From an uncultured Bacteroidia bacterium (GTDB lineage Bacteria > Bacteroidota > Bacteroidia > Bacteroidales > UBA932): 64,000 nt of DNA. Location: assembly GCA_902784965.1 (NCBI GenBank), contig CACZWU010000001.1:59444-123443 (forward strand), in the 5' to 3' direction. The notes below the pieces were generated by a model. It did no database searches. It was not told the origin of the DNA and saw only the letters and a list, made by a program, of their open reading frames with translations. The translations under genes were made by a program, and so were the position numbers. Below, in pieces: positions 36,635-47,051 of the stretch (position 1 is its first letter; each line of letters starts with the position of its first letter).

Positions 36635-37585
36635 ATGGAGAAAACCATTTTCCTCGAAGAGATCGACCCGATTGACATCTACGGCGTCAACAACCGCCTG
36701 TTTGACCAGCTCGCCAGCCATTACCCCAAGATCAAAGCCATCGCCCGCGGAGCCGAGATCTACCTGATGGGACCCCAGAGCGAGCTCGACGATTTCGAGG
36801 AAAAGATCAAGATCCTCCGCCGCAGGCGGATGACCAAGAGCGTCCTCAACGAATACGACGTGGAGGCACTCTTCGAAGGCAGCGACCGCAGCGCTGAAAG
36901 CGGCGCCGTCCCCACCGAGGAGACGGCCGAGAGCATCATCGTCTACAGCAATGAAGGGCGGCCCATCAAGGCCCGGACGCCCAATCAGAAACGCATGGTG
37001 CGGGAATACTACCGCAACGACCTGATCTTCGCCCTCGGGCCGGCGGGCAGTGGCAAAACCTACACCGCCATCGCCCTGGCCGTCCGTGCGCTCAAGAACC
37101 GGGAAGTGAAACGCATCATCCTCACGCGACCCGCCGTGGAGGCCGGTGAAAGGCTCGGCTTCCTGCCAGGCGACCTGAAAGACAAACTTGACCCGTATCT
37201 CCAGCCGCTCTACGACGCCCTCGGCGACATGATTCCCGCCAAACGGCTCCAGAACTTCATGGAAGAGGGCATCATCCAGATTGCGCCGCTGGCCTATATG
37301 CGCGGCCGTACGCTCGACCGGGCCTTCGTCATCCTCGATGAGGCACAGAACACTTCGCTGGGGCAGCTCAAGATGTTCCTCACGCGAATGGGCTGCGATG
37401 CCAAGTTCATCGTGACGGGCGATGCTACACAGATCGACCTGCCCAACAAGGCCGATTCAGGACTGATGCGCGGCATCGAACTGGTCCGCGACATCAAGGG
37501 TATCAGTATTGTGGAATTCGGGAAAGAGGATATCGTCCGGCACCCGCTGGTTACAAAGATTGTGGATGCATTCGAACGCACCTGA
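36635..37585 (+). CDS. PhoH family ATPase
   Basis: A 316-residue protein: a KH-like N-terminal domain and a PhoH ATPase domain with Walker A ALGPAGSGKTYTA near residue 135 and Walker B FVILDEAQNTS. PhoH-like proteins are linked to RNA metabolism and ribosome maturation. The start is the ATG at 36635; an upstream TTG two codons earlier is less likely. Its 3' end overlaps the convergent FISUMP gene by 35 bases. Confidence 0.93.
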   Translation: MEKTIFLEEIDPIDIYGVNNRLFDQLASHYPKIKAIARGAEIYLMGPQSELDDFEEKIKILRRRRMTKSVLNEYDVEALFEGSDRSAESGAVPTEETAESIIVYSNEGRPIKARTPNQKRMVREYYRNDLIFALGPAGSGKTYTAIALAVRALKNREVKRIILTRPAVEAGERLGFLPGDLKDKLDPYLQPLYDALGDMIPAKRLQNFMEEGIIQIAPLAYMRGRTLDRAFVILDEAQNTSLGQLKMFLTRMGCDAKFIVTGDATQIDLPNKADSGLMRGIELVRDIKGISIVEFGKEDIVRHPLVTKIVDAFERT

Positions 37586-38543
37586 CGTTGGCCCGCATGT
37601 CTGACTTGCCCGTATAGGCCATCGGGAAATCGCCCAGGTCGTACCAGATGTAACGGTAATAGGCCTGGGTATCGTTTTTCTCCGTGGCACTCCACCAGCA
37701 TCCGTACTCGTTGATTCCCTCGAACTTCTTGCTGCCCGCGAAGGTATAGCCGAGCGGCATGGCGTTCCAGCCGATGTCGTTGGTGTGCGAATTGTCGGGG
37801 GAATAGGGCCACATCCGCTCGTCATTCAGACAAACTGCGGCCGAGGCCTTTTCGCCCAGGCCGAACCAGTTGTCGACGAAGGGCACTGCAATGCCGCCGC
37901 TGAGCACTTCGGCGAGCGACTCCCAGTCCTCATTGGTGGGTACCGACCATCCTTCCGGACAGACATCCCCGTCCATTGCTTCGTCCCAGGTGTAGAAATG
38001 ACCGAAATAGGCGGCGGTGACGGGAGAGGTCTTGAACGGAACGCCTCCCCAGGCCAGGTTCTGGCAGAACCAGTCGAGTTCGCCGGCGGTGATGTATCGG
38101 TAGGCCCGTCCGTCACGTTTGTCAACAATGAACTGCGGACTGGCCTTGAGGCCGGTGATCGATGCGTTCCAGCTGGTATCGATGGTCGTGACCTGCTGGG
38201 AGGTACTGTTGATATAGTAACCGTCGGCGTAGCAATTGGCGGAAACGATGAAGACGCCGATGCTGTCGGGGAAGCGTACGGAGACGACGTTGCTCGTCAG
38301 GGTGTCGACGTAGACGCCGGAAACATACCATTTGTAGTTGGCATTTTTCGGGTCAATGATGCCCGATGCGGACAAGGTGACCGTTTCCCCCATCTGAACA
38401 TAAAAGGGAATGTCAAACTCCACCGTGCCGGACATCGTCTCCGGGGTGAAAGTTTCCTCTTCGGCTTTCTTGCAGGACGCGAGGCTCAGCAGAAGCATCA
38501 GAAAGATGCCGGCCCCACGGTATAATTTCTTCAAATCCATCAA
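37551..38543 (-). CDS. FISUMP-domain lipoprotein
   Basis: A 330-residue protein with a lipoprotein signal (LMLLLSLASC, Cys near residue 24), an Ig-like middle region and a C-terminal Fibrobacter-succinogenes major-paralogous domain (FYTWDEAM, CPEGWSVPTNEDWESL, GCWWSATE). These surface lipoproteins have no settled function. Either of the first two Met codons could be the start. The gene converges on phoH, and its stop lies inside the phoH coding region. Confidence 0.85.
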   Translation of the reverse strand: MMDLKKLYRGAGIFLMLLLSLASCKKAEEETFTPETMSGTVEFDIPFYVQMGETVTLSASGIIDPKNANYKWYVSGVYVDTLTSNVVSVRFPDSIGVFIVSANCYADGYYINSTSQQVTTIDTSWNASITGLKASPQFIVDKRDGRAYRYITAGELDWFCQNLAWGGVPFKTSPVTAAYFGHFYTWDEAMDGDVCPEGWSVPTNEDWESLAEVLSGGIAVPFVDNWFGLGEKASAAVCLNDERMWPYSPDNSHTNDIGWNAMPLGYTFAGSKKFEGINEYGCWWSATEKNDTQAYYRYIWYDLGDFPMAYTGKSDMRANVRCVRMHPQSL

Positions 38544-38562
38544 TTATTATCCCTGTTTCAAC

Positions 38563-38593
38563 TTGCAAAGGTGCAGAAATAATCGTAATTTTG
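38563..38593 (+). promoter_or_regulatory. Promoter of apbE
   Basis: TTG at 38563-38565, 20 bp, then TAATTTTG at 38586-38593. It ends 6 bases before the ATG at 38600 (leaderless mRNA expected). It overlaps the opposing promoter of the FISUMP gene. Confidence 0.6.
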
Positions 38594-38596
38594 CAA
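38566..38596 (-). promoter_or_regulatory. Promoter of the FISUMP lipoprotein gene
   Basis: On the minus strand, TTG (38596-38594), 20 bp, then CACCTTTG (38573-38566), one change from TACCTTTG. The ATG lies 22 bases further on. Confidence 0.5.
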
Positions 38597-38599
38597 GAA

Positions 38600-39607
38600 A
38601 TGTACCGTAATCTCATCCTACTCCTGACAACTTCACTTCTGCTCTGCAGCTGTGTGAAGGACACGTCATATCACCGCATCGAAGGTTTTGCCCAGGGCAG
38701 TTCCTACCAGGTGATCTGCAGTCCCCTTCGGGGCATCACCCAGGAAGCGCTGAAACAACGCATCGAATCGTGCCTGGAAGGCATCGACCAAAGTTTGAGC
38801 GGTTACAACAAAGGCTCGCTGCTTTCGCGCCTCAACGAAGGGGAAGATCTCCCGCTCAACGATGATTTCATCGATTGTTTCACGCGCTCCAAAGAGATTT
38901 GGGAAGAGACCGGCGGCGCCTTCGATCCGTCGTCCGGCCCGTTTTTCGACCTGTGGGGCTTTGGCTTTACCAACAAGGGCTCCGTTACGCAGGAAGCCAT
39001 CGATTCGATCCGCGCTTTCATCGGCATGGATCTCCTCTCTCTTGAAACCCGCCCCGACGGCGTCCATCTGGTCAAGGCCGACCCGCGTGTCAAACTCAAC
39101 TTCAACGCCATCGCCCAGGGCTTCTCCTGCGACCGGGTGGCACGCATCCTCGATTCGGTCGGCTGTACCGACTACCTCATCGACATCGGACGGGAGATTG
39201 TCTGCAAAGGGCTGAACGCCAACGGCGGTCTCTGGCGCATCGGGCTTGACAGGCCCATCGACGGCAATTTCGATGAGGGGAGCGACCTGCAGGCCATCAT
39301 CGAAGTCACCGATTGCGGCATCGTCACCTCCGGCAACTACCGGAAATACTATATCGAGGACGGACACAAGTTCGCCCATACCATCGACCCGACCACCGGC
39401 CGTCCCGTGACGCACAACCTCCTGAGCGCCACTGTCGTGGCGAAAGACGGCTCGACGGCCGACGCCTATGCCACCTGGTTGATGGTGGAGGGTGTCGACA
39501 AGGCCCGCAAGATCCTGGCCGACCGGCCTGAGCTCGATGCGCTGCTCGTGTATGAGCGGGACGGAGATTTCGCCTCCTTCCAGACAGATAACCTCAAAAC
39601 CCAATAG
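38600..39607 (+). CDS. apbE: FAD:protein FMN transferase, ApbE-like lipoprotein
   Basis: A 335-residue protein with a lipoprotein signal (LILLLTTSLLLCSC, Cys near residue 17). ApbE attaches FMN to threonines of flavoproteins such as the NQR and RNF subunits. Family motifs are FDPSSGPFFDLWGFG, LNFNAIAQGFSCD and HTIDPTTGRPV. A TTG three codons upstream would place the start inside the promoter, so the ATG at 38600 is used. It is followed 1 base later by the amidohydrolase gene. Confidence 0.92.
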   Translation: MYRNLILLLTTSLLLCSCVKDTSYHRIEGFAQGSSYQVICSPLRGITQEALKQRIESCLEGIDQSLSGYNKGSLLSRLNEGEDLPLNDDFIDCFTRSKEIWEETGGAFDPSSGPFFDLWGFGFTNKGSVTQEAIDSIRAFIGMDLLSLETRPDGVHLVKADPRVKLNFNAIAQGFSCDRVARILDSVGCTDYLIDIGREIVCKGLNANGGLWRIGLDRPIDGNFDEGSDLQAIIEVTDCGIVTSGNYRKYYIEDGHKFAHTIDPTTGRPVTHNLLSATVVAKDGSTADAYATWLMVEGVDKARKILADRPELDALLVYERDGDFASFQTDNLKTQ

Positions 39608-39608
39608 C

Positions 39609-41288
39609 ATGAACAGAAGAGATTTCCTCCGGACGTCCGCGCTGGGGGCTGCCGCCCTCGGATTGGGCGGCCTGAGCGCCTGCAAGGTTACCAACCGGCA
39701 TTCCTTCGACACCATCATCAAAAATGGCACGATCTACGTCGGCGACGGGAAAGCGCCTGTCAAAGGAGATATTGCCATCCGCGACGGGAAGGTCGCGGCC
39801 ATCGGGAAAGACCTCGGGACCAATGCCCCGAATCTCGTGGACGCGGAAGGCCTTGTCGTCTCGCCGGGTTTCATCGACATCCACACCCACACCGACACCA
39901 ATCTCTTCGACGCCCCCAAAGGCGACAGCCGCATCTTCCAGGGCATTACGACCGACCTGGGCGGCAACTGCGGCTACTGCCCCTTCGTCTACAGCGACCA
40001 GGCCTGGGAGAGCCGCAAGGACAGGCCCCGCCATGGCGGTCCCGCCTGGCGCGACATCGACGGTTTCTACCAGCGCCTGACCGAAAACAAGATCGGTATC
40101 AACTATGCCAGCCTGGTGGGCCACGGCGATGTCCGCGAGGCCGTGGTCGGCCCCTATAATGTCAAGGCCTCCGACATGCAGCTCCGGAAAATGTGCGAAG
40201 TGCTGGACCGTCAGCTCGAACTCGGTGCCATCGGCCTGTCGTACGGTTTGGAATATGCGCCTGGTTGCTACTGCGATACCCGTGAGATGGTGGAGCTCAA
40301 CAAGGTCGTTGCCAAGCACAATGCCCTCTATACCATTCACATGCGCAACGAGGACGATCATGTGCTCGAAGCCATGGACGAAGCTATCGAAGCCGCACGG
40401 CTTTCGGGGGCCCGGCTGGAGATCTCGCATCTCAAGGCTCAGAATCCGGCCAATTTCGACAAGATCGACCGGATGCTCGGCAAGATCGATGCCGCCCGTG
40501 CAGAAGGCATCGACATCGCCTTCGATCGCTATCCCTACACGGCCTTTTCCACGGGTTTCACCTCGTTCATCCCCATCGAACTCCGCGACGGCACGTCCGA
40601 GGACATCTACAAACGCCTCAACGACAAGGCGACCTGCGAGAAGATCAAGAAATACGCTTACAGCCGCCTGGAACGCTTCGGTGGCCCGCAGCAGGTGGTC
40701 GTGGCCGGCTGCAACGATCCGGCCAACGCCGTCTATGCCGGCAAGAATCTGGCGGAATGCTGCAAGATTTCCGGTATGGACGAATGGGAGATGATCCGCT
40801 ACCTGCTCATCTCGGAAAAACTCGAGGTCAACCAGGCCACCTTCGCCATGAAGGAAGAGAATCTCCAGAAGATTTACGCGCATCCGCTTTCGATGCCGGC
40901 TTCCGACGGCAGCGTTTACTCGCCCGAAGGTGTGCTGGGCAAGGAACTGCCGCATCCGCGTTCCTATGGCACCTTCCCCCGTTTCTTTGAAAAATTCGTC
41001 CGCGAGGACAAGGTGCTCGACCTGGCTACTGCCATCTGGAAGTGTACCGGTTTTCCGGCTTCCCGGATGAAACTCAAGGACCGCGGACAGCTGGTGGTGG
41101 GGTATGCCGCCGACGTCACGGTGTTCGACCCGGCCACCATCGCCGACCTGTCGACCTACGCCAAGCCGCACACCTTCCCAGCCGGCATCATCCACGTGTT
41201 CGTCAACGGCGTCCATACCATCAAGGAAGGCGCCCATACGGGTGCCCTCTCCGGGATGGTGCTGGGTAACGATCAGTTGAGCCGGTAA
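39609..41288 (+). CDS. D-aminoacylase-like amidohydrolase, Tat lipoprotein
   Basis: A 559-residue protein. The N-terminus MNRRDFLRTSALGAAALGLG has the twin-arginine RRDFL motif and continues to a lipobox-like LSAC. The metal-dependent hydrolase domain has IDIHTHTDTN (HxH) and a later EISHLKAQN, matching N-acyl-D-amino-acid deacylases, which free D-amino acids from N-acyl forms. It probably acts in the periplasm; the substrate is unproven and dihydroorotase-like activity cannot be excluded. Confidence 0.85.
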   Translation: MNRRDFLRTSALGAAALGLGGLSACKVTNRHSFDTIIKNGTIYVGDGKAPVKGDIAIRDGKVAAIGKDLGTNAPNLVDAEGLVVSPGFIDIHTHTDTNLFDAPKGDSRIFQGITTDLGGNCGYCPFVYSDQAWESRKDRPRHGGPAWRDIDGFYQRLTENKIGINYASLVGHGDVREAVVGPYNVKASDMQLRKMCEVLDRQLELGAIGLSYGLEYAPGCYCDTREMVELNKVVAKHNALYTIHMRNEDDHVLEAMDEAIEAARLSGARLEISHLKAQNPANFDKIDRMLGKIDAARAEGIDIAFDRYPYTAFSTGFTSFIPIELRDGTSEDIYKRLNDKATCEKIKKYAYSRLERFGGPQQVVVAGCNDPANAVYAGKNLAECCKISGMDEWEMIRYLLISEKLEVNQATFAMKEENLQKIYAHPLSMPASDGSVYSPEGVLGKELPHPRSYGTFPRFFEKFVREDKVLDLATAIWKCTGFPASRMKLKDRGQLVVGYAADVTVFDPATIADLSTYAKPHTFPAGIIHVFVNGVHTIKEGAHTGALSGMVLGNDQLSR

Positions 41289-41294
41289 TTTTTA

Positions 41295-41302
41295 TATCTT
41301 TG
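41295..41302 (+). promoter_or_regulatory. -7 box of the SPOR protein gene
   Basis: TATCTTTG, 18 bases before the ATG at 41321. It would start a separate transcript for the SPOR-gcvT-M28 genes. Confidence 0.5.
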
Positions 41303-41320
41303 TAAGATGAATGTAATGTT

Positions 41321-41869
41321 ATGAATAAATCGATACTATTTCTCCTGCTGGCTGGCCTGCTGCTCTGCACGGGATGTGATTACATCCGCGCTTCGCTGGG
41401 CAAGCCGACTTCGGCCGACCTGGTCAAGATCAGTGACGAACTGAAAGCCCGCGAGCAGTTCCTTCGCGACAGTATTGCTGCCGTCCGCGCCGCAGAAGCC
41501 GGACTGGCAGCGCAGGGCGACACGCTGGCGTCACAGGCCCCGGTACCTGCTGCTTCTGCCGCCCAACCTGCAGTTCAGCCCGCTCAGCCGGCACCTGCCC
41601 AGCCCGCCGCCGCTGCTCCGCTGAAGAAATACTATGCCGTGGCCGGTGCCTTCAAGAACCCGGAGGGCGCCCAGAAATATGTCAACAAGCTGCAGGAGAA
41701 CGGGATCAAGGCCCATCTCTTCGATTTCCGCAGCGGACTCAAGGTGGTCTGCGTGGAGGGCCACGACACCCTCGAGGAGGCTCAGCAGGACGTGGCCCGG
41801 CTCAAGGAACTGAAGCTGTCGGACTCTGATCCCTGGATCTACAACACGAATCAGAAACTTCACAAATGA
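41321..41869 (+). CDS. SPOR-domain lipoprotein
   Basis: A 182-residue protein: lipoprotein signal ([13 protein letters not shown], Cys near residue 19), a Pro/Ala/Gln-rich linker at about 65-105, then a C-terminal SPOR domain ([20 protein letters not shown]). SPOR domains bind denuded peptidoglycan, usually at division sites. gcvT starts 1 base after its stop. Confidence 0.87.
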   Translation: MNKSILFLLLAGLLLCTGCDYIRASLGKPTSADLVKISDELKAREQFLRDSIAAVRAAEAGLAAQGDTLASQAPVPAASAAQPAVQPAQPAPAQPAAAAPLKKYYAVAGAFKNPEGAQKYVNKLQENGIKAHLFDFRSGLKVVCVEGHDTLEEAQQDVARLKELKLSDSDPWIYNTNQKLHK

Positions 41870-41870
41870 T

Positions 41871-42977
41871 ATGAAAAATACCGTTTTCACAGAGAAGCAC
41901 ATCGCGCTGGGTGCGAAGATGGCTCCGTTTGCCGGCTACAATATGCCGATCCAATACAAGGGTATCAATGAAGAGCACGCCTGCGTGCGGGAGAAGGTGG
42001 GTGTCTTCGACGTCTCTCACATGGGCGAGATCTGGATCCTGGGCCCGAAAGCCCTGCCGTTCCTGCAGTATGTCTCTTCCAACGACGCATCCGTCCTTTT
42101 CCCGGGCAAGGCGCAGTATACCTGCTTCCCCAATGGCAAGGGCGGCATTGTCGACGACTTCATCGTCTATTGCTTCAGCACGGAGAAGTACCTGCTCGCC
42201 GTCAACGCTGCCAACATCGAGAAAGACTGGAACCACCTCTGCGCCATCGCGCCGAAATTCGGCCTGACCGTGGGCAAGGACCTGGTCAACGCATCCGACC
42301 AGACCTGCCAGCTCGCCATCCAGGGTCCCCGGGCCATGGAAGTGATGCAGAAACTCTGCAAGGAAGACATCCTCTCGATGGAATACTATACCTTCAAGGA
42401 ACTGGAAGTGGCCGGCATTCCCGGCGCCATCCTCTCGACCACCGGTTACACCGGCAGCGGCGGATGCGAGGTCTACGTTCCCAACGAATACGGCGACCAG
42501 CTCTGGAAAGCCGTCTTTGAGGCTGGAGAGCCCTTCGGCATCCAGCCGATCGGTCTGGGCGCCCGTGACACGCTCCGCCTGGAGATGGGATTCTGCCTCT
42601 ACGGCAACGATATCGACGACACCACCTCGCCGCTGGAAGCCGGCCTGGGCTGGATCACCAAGTTCAACGACGTGAAGGGCGACTTCATCGACAAGCAGTA
42701 TCTGCTTGACCAGAAGGCCGCCGGCCTGAAGCGCAAACTCGTGGGCTTCGAGCTCGTGGACCGCGGCATCGCCCGCCACGAGATGCCCATCTGCGACGCC
42801 GAAGGCAAGCAGATCGGCCATGTGACCTCCGGCACGATGGGCCCGACCGTCAAGAAGGCGATTGGCATGGGTTATGTAGATGTTCCGTACAACAAGGTCG
42901 GTTCTGAAATCTACATCGAGATCCGTGGCAAGCTGCTGAAGGCCGTTGTGGTGAAGATGCCGTTCTACCAGAAATAG
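41871..42977 (+). CDS. gcvT: Aminomethyltransferase (glycine cleavage T protein)
   Basis: A 368-residue enzyme that transfers the methylene group of lipoyl-bound glycine to tetrahydrofolate. Motifs include [28 protein letters not shown] near the N-terminus, and [12 protein letters not shown] with the folate-binding region. The other glycine cleavage genes are not in this window. The next gene starts directly after its stop. Confidence 0.96.
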   Translation: MKNTVFTEKHIALGAKMAPFAGYNMPIQYKGINEEHACVREKVGVFDVSHMGEIWILGPKALPFLQYVSSNDASVLFPGKAQYTCFPNGKGGIVDDFIVYCFSTEKYLLAVNAANIEKDWNHLCAIAPKFGLTVGKDLVNASDQTCQLAIQGPRAMEVMQKLCKEDILSMEYYTFKELEVAGIPGAILSTTGYTGSGGCEVYVPNEYGDQLWKAVFEAGEPFGIQPIGLGARDTLRLEMGFCLYGNDIDDTTSPLEAGLGWITKFNDVKGDFIDKQYLLDQKAAGLKRKLVGFELVDRGIARHEMPICDAEGKQIGHVTSGTMGPTVKKAIGMGYVDVPYNKVGSEIYIEIRGKLLKAVVVKMPFYQK

Positions 42978-44294
42978 TTGAAAAGAAGACTGATCATACT
43001 CATAGCACTGGAATTCTGTGCGGCAGGCCTTGCCGCACAGAATTTTGCTGTTGCCCCGGCGCTGCGGGCCCATGTCGAGGCCCTTTGCGACGAGGAGCTG
43101 GAAGGTCGTCGTGCCGGCAGCGACGGTGAGCGCGCGGCGGCCCGTTACCTCTACGATGCGCTGGAGGAGGCCGGCGTGCTGATGCTCACCGATACGCTGG
43201 GACAGGACTTTACCATCACCGGTCCCGACGGGGACATCCATTCCCGGAACGTCGTGGGCATCGTCCAGGGCAGCGATCCGCTGCTGCGCGATGAATACAT
43301 CGTGGTGGGCGCCCGCTACGACCATCTGGGCACCCACGTGCTGACCGTCGACGGCGAACCGGTGGTCCAGCTCTTTCCGGGGGCTGACTGCAACGCCTCG
43401 GGCGTTGCCATGCTGATCGAGCTGGCACGGTTGGTGGCTGAGTACCAAGGCCTTTTCCGCCGCTCCATCCTTTTCGTCGGCTTTGGCGCCGGAGAGCAGG
43501 GGTCGGCCGGCTCCTGGTATTTTGTCAACCGGGCCTTTGAACAGTCCGGAAAGATCAAGGCGATGCTCGACCTCGACTGCCTGGGCCGGGGCGGGAGCGA
43601 CCATCCGCTGACGGTGTTCTCCCAGCTCGCCCGCCGGGATTTCGACTACCTGCTCGACCAGACCGCCCGCCAGCCCGTGGTCCGGCTGCCCGAAATCGCG
43701 ACCGGGACGCTCCGCCCCTCCGATTACCTGCCTTTCTACGAAAAGAAGATTCCGGTGTTCTTCTTTTCCACGGGACCCGCCCGCGAACACCGCACCATCA
43801 AGGACACGCCGCGGCTCATCGATTATGCGGCGATGGAGATCAACGGCAACTATCTCTATCATTTCCTGATGGTGGTGGCCGACGTCGACGAGGTCTCCTC
43901 GGTCGACGCTGACCCCGAGAAACGGGCTGTGCGTGCCGATCGGGTCTATGCCGCCTCCGACTGCGACGTCCGTCCCCAGTTCTTCCATTCCAACGAACGC
44001 CACTTCCTCCAGAGCTGGGTGTACAAATACCTCAAGTATCCCTCCTACGCCATCGAACACAACATCCAGGGACAGGTGCTGGTGAGCTTCATCATCGAGA
44101 AAGACGGTACCGTGACCAACGTCCAGGTGGAAGACGGGGTCGACGAACTGCTCGACGACGAGGCCGTGCGCGTGGTGTCGGTTTCACCGAAATGGATTCC
44201 GGGCCAGATCAAGGGCAGCAAGGTCCGTACGAAAATGGTCATTCCCGTGGAATTCCGTCTGTCGTCGAAGTGGGACATGGGTTTGAAAAAATAA
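42978..44294 (+). CDS. M28-like peptidase (probably inactive) fused to TonB C-terminal domain
   Basis: A 438-residue protein starting at a TTG directly after the gcvT stop; the first residues form a signal peptide (KRRLIILIALEFCAAGLAAQ). The M28 zinc aminopeptidase fold is clear. Metal ligands His116 (YDHLG), Asp137 (GADCNASG), Glu173 and Asp200 are present. The catalytic-base Glu of the AEE motif is Gly172 (GAGEQG), and the last His ligand of the SDH motif is Tyr250 (PSDYLPF). Residues about 345-430 form a TonB C-terminal domain (QGQVLVSFIIEKDGTV). This may be a binding pseudoenzyme rather than a peptidase. Confidence 0.82.
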   Translation: MKRRLIILIALEFCAAGLAAQNFAVAPALRAHVEALCDEELEGRRAGSDGERAAARYLYDALEEAGVLMLTDTLGQDFTITGPDGDIHSRNVVGIVQGSDPLLRDEYIVVGARYDHLGTHVLTVDGEPVVQLFPGADCNASGVAMLIELARLVAEYQGLFRRSILFVGFGAGEQGSAGSWYFVNRAFEQSGKIKAMLDLDCLGRGGSDHPLTVFSQLARRDFDYLLDQTARQPVVRLPEIATGTLRPSDYLPFYEKKIPVFFFSTGPAREHRTIKDTPRLIDYAAMEINGNYLYHFLMVVADVDEVSSVDADPEKRAVRADRVYAASDCDVRPQFFHSNERHFLQSWVYKYLKYPSYAIEHNIQGQVLVSFIIEKDGTVTNVQVEDGVDELLDDEAVRVVSVSPKWIPGQIKGSKVRTKMVIPVEFRLSSKWDMGLKK

Positions 44295-44295
44295 C

Positions 44296-44303
44296 TATCT
44301 TTG
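44296..44303 (+). promoter_or_regulatory. -7 box of leuS
   Basis: TATCTTTG, 36 bases before the leuS ATG. It begins 1 base after the upstream stop codon. Confidence 0.5.
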
Positions 44304-44339
44304 CGCCAGATTTCAAACAGGCGTACAATCATCATATCC

Positions 44340-47051
44340 ATGGAATACAACTTCGTCGACATTGAGAAGCGGTGGCAGGCTTATTGGGCTGAGCACCATA
44401 CCTTCGAAGTCAGTAACGACTCTCCCCTCCCCAAATATTATGTGCTGGACATGTTCCCTTATCCTTCGGGAGCCGGTCTCCATGTGGGCCATCCCCTGGG
44501 CTACATCGCCAGCGACATCTATACCCGCTACAAACGCCTCAAGGGTTTCAACGTGCTGCATCCGATGGGATACGATGCCTTCGGCCTTCCCGCCGAGCAA
44601 TACGCCATCCAGACCGGGAAGCATCCGGCCGAAACCACCGAGAAGAACATCGCCCGCTACCGGCAGCAGATGGACCGCATCGGCTTTTCGTACGACTGGT
44701 CGCGTGAAGTCCGTACCTGTGATCCCTCTTACTACAAGTGGACGCAGTGGGCTTTCCTCGAGATGTTCAACCACTGGTACAACCCTGAAACCGACAAGGC
44801 CGAGCCCATCGACACGCTGATCGACCGGTTCAAGGCCGAGGGCCGCTGGGAGGGTCTCTCCGAGAAGGAGCAGTCCGACCTGTTGATGCAGTACCGCATC
44901 GCTTATCTCGGCGAGACCGCGGTGAACTGGTGTCCGAAACTGGGTACCGTCCTGGCCAACGACGAGGTGAAGGAAGGTTATTCCGTACGTGGCGGTTTCC
45001 CTGTGGAACAAAAGAAGATGAAGCAGTGGCAGCTGCGCGTGAGCGCCTATGCGGAGCGCCTGCTCTCCGGCCTCGACCAGCTCGACTGGACCGACTCCCT
45101 GAAAGAGATGCAGCGCAACTGGATCGGCAAGAGCCAGGGCGCCGAGATGGTGTTCCACGTCTTCAACGGCGACAAGGAATATGAGATGACCATCTTCACC
45201 ACCCGTGCCGATACCGTCTTCGGTGTTACCTTCATGGTGCTGGCACCGGAAAGCGAATGGGTGGAGAAGCTGACGACGCCGGAGCAGAAAGAAGCCGTGG
45301 AGGCGTATCTGCAGCAGGCGAAGAAAAAGACCGAGCGTGAGCGCATTGCCGAGACCCGCAAAGTCACCGGTGTCTTCACGGGTTCCTATGCCGTCAATCC
45401 CCTCACGGGCGACAAGGTCCCCGTGTGGATTTCCGAATACGTGCTGGCGGGCTACGGTACCGGCGCCATCATGGCTGTGCCGGCGCACGACAGCCGCGAC
45501 TACGCTTTCGCCAGGACCTTCCACCTGCCCATCGTCCCCCTGATCGAAGGCTGCGACGTTTCGGAATCGAGTTTCGACGCCAAGGACGGCATCATGTGCA
45601 ACTCTGGCTTCCTTAACGGGATGACGGTCAAGGAGGCCATTTCCGCCGCCATCGATTACATCGAAGCCAAGGGCCTGGGCCACCGCAAGGTCAACTACCG
45701 TCTGCGCGACGCCATCTTCTCGCGCCAGCGTTATTGGGGCGAGCCGTTCCCCATCTACTACAGGGACGGCATCCCCTGCGCCATGCCGTACGAGGAGCTG
45801 CCGCTGCAGCTGCCCGAGGTCGACAAGTTCCTCCCCACGGAAAACGGTGAGCCGCCGTTGGCCCGTGCCAAGGACTGGACCTACAAGGGATATCCCATCG
45901 AGACCAGCACGATGCCCGGTTTCGCCGGCAGCAGCGCGTACTACCTGCGTTATATGGATCCGCACAACGACGAGGCACTGGTGGGCCGCGTGGCCGACGA
46001 TTACTGGCGCGACGTGGACCTGTATATCGGCGGCACGGAGCACGCCACCGGCCACCTCATCTACTCTCGCTTCTGGAACAAGTTCCTCTATGACTGCGGA
46101 TACGTGTGTGAGCCGGAGCCGTTCAAGAAGCTCATCAACCAGGGCATGATCCAGGGCCAGAGCAAGTTCGTATACCGTATCAAGAACACCAATACCTTCG
46201 TGTCGTCCGGTTTGAAGGACCAGTACGACACCACCGAGATCCACGTCGACGTCAACATCGTGTCGGGCGACCGCCTCGACACCGAGGCCTTCCGTCGCTG
46301 GATGCCCGATTTCGCCACGGCCGAATTCATCCTCGAAGACGGCCAGTACATCTGCGGCAGCGCCATCGAGAAGATGAGCAAGTCGATGTTCAACGTGGTC
46401 AACCCCGACCAGGTATGCGACCGCTACGGCGCCGACACCCTCCGCTTGTACGAGATGTTCCTCGGCCCGCTGGAGCAGAGCAAGCCCTGGGACACCAAGG
46501 GCATCGACGGCGTCCACCGCTTCCTCAGGAAGTTCTGGAAACTCTTCTACGACCGCGACGATTTTGCCGTGAGCGACGAGAAAGCAACGCCGGCCGAGCT
46601 CAAGGTGCTGCACAAGCTGATCGGCAAGGTCCAGGACGACATCGAGCATTTCTCGTTCAACACCTCGGTGAGCGCCTTCATGATCGCTGTCGGCGATCTG
46701 GCCGACCTGCACAGCAACAAGCGGGAGATCCTGGAGCCGCTGCTCATCGTGCTCAGTCCTTTTGCCCCGCACATCTGCGAGGAACTCTGGCAGAAACTCG
46801 GCCACGAAGAGAGCATCAGCTTTGCCCGTTTCCCGCAGTATGTGGCCGCCTACACGGTCGAAGACACCGTCAAGTATCCGGTCCAGTTCAACGGCAAGAT
46901 GCGTTTCCTGCTCGAACTGCCCAAGAACCTGAGCCGGGAAGAAGTGGAAGCCGCCGTCCGCAAGGCTTCTGAAACGGAGAAATATCTGCAGGGCGCTGCC
47001 ATCCGCAAGGTCATCGTCGTCCCTGGCAAAATCATCAATATCGTCTGCTAA
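44340..47051 (+). CDS. leuS: Leucyl-tRNA synthetase
   Basis: A 903-residue class I synthetase. The HIGH-type motif is [16 protein letters not shown]. The CP1 editing domain contains [14 protein letters not shown] and the threonine-rich editing site nearby. The KMSKS motif is [13 protein letters not shown]-terminal anticodon-binding domain follows. The start at [13 protein letters not shown] fits the family; a longer frame upstream crosses the promoter box. Confidence 0.98.
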   Translation: MEYNFVDIEKRWQAYWAEHHTFEVSNDSPLPKYYVLDMFPYPSGAGLHVGHPLGYIASDIYTRYKRLKGFNVLHPMGYDAFGLPAEQYAIQTGKHPAETTEKNIARYRQQMDRIGFSYDWSREVRTCDPSYYKWTQWAFLEMFNHWYNPETDKAEPIDTLIDRFKAEGRWEGLSEKEQSDLLMQYRIAYLGETAVNWCPKLGTVLANDEVKEGYSVRGGFPVEQKKMKQWQLRVSAYAERLLSGLDQLDWTDSLKEMQRNWIGKSQGAEMVFHVFNGDKEYEMTIFTTRADTVFGVTFMVLAPESEWVEKLTTPEQKEAVEAYLQQAKKKTERERIAETRKVTGVFTGSYAVNPLTGDKVPVWISEYVLAGYGTGAIMAVPAHDSRDYAFARTFHLPIVPLIEGCDVSESSFDAKDGIMCNSGFLNGMTVKEAISAAIDYIEAKGLGHRKVNYRLRDAIFSRQRYWGEPFPIYYRDGIPCAMPYEELPLQLPEVDKFLPTENGEPPLARAKDWTYKGYPIETSTMPGFAGSSAYYLRYMDPHNDEALVGRVADDYWRDVDLYIGGTEHATGHLIYSRFWNKFLYDCGYVCEPEPFKKLINQGMIQGQSKFVYRIKNTNTFVSSGLKDQYDTTEIHVDVNIVSGDRLDTEAFRRWMPDFATAEFILEDGQYICGSAIEKMSKSMFNVVNPDQVCDRYGADTLRLYEMFLGPLEQSKPWDTKGIDGVHRFLRKFWKLFYDRDDFAVSDEKATPAELKVLHKLIGKVQDDIEHFSFNTSVSAFMIAVGDLADLHSNKREILEPLLIVLSPFAPHICEELWQKLGHEESISFARFPQYVAAYTVEDTVKYPVQFNGKMRFLLELPKNLSREEVEAAVRKASETEKYLQGAAIRKVIVVPGKIINIVC

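Noticed and set aside
41802-44060. 752-residue antisense frame across gcvT and the M28 gene
   Set aside because: It spans two unrelated sense genes and has no start context or motifs, so it is a composition artefact.
44313-46805. 830-residue open frame antisense to leuS
   Set aside because: Shadow of leuS codon usage; Gly/Val/His-rich composition without domains.
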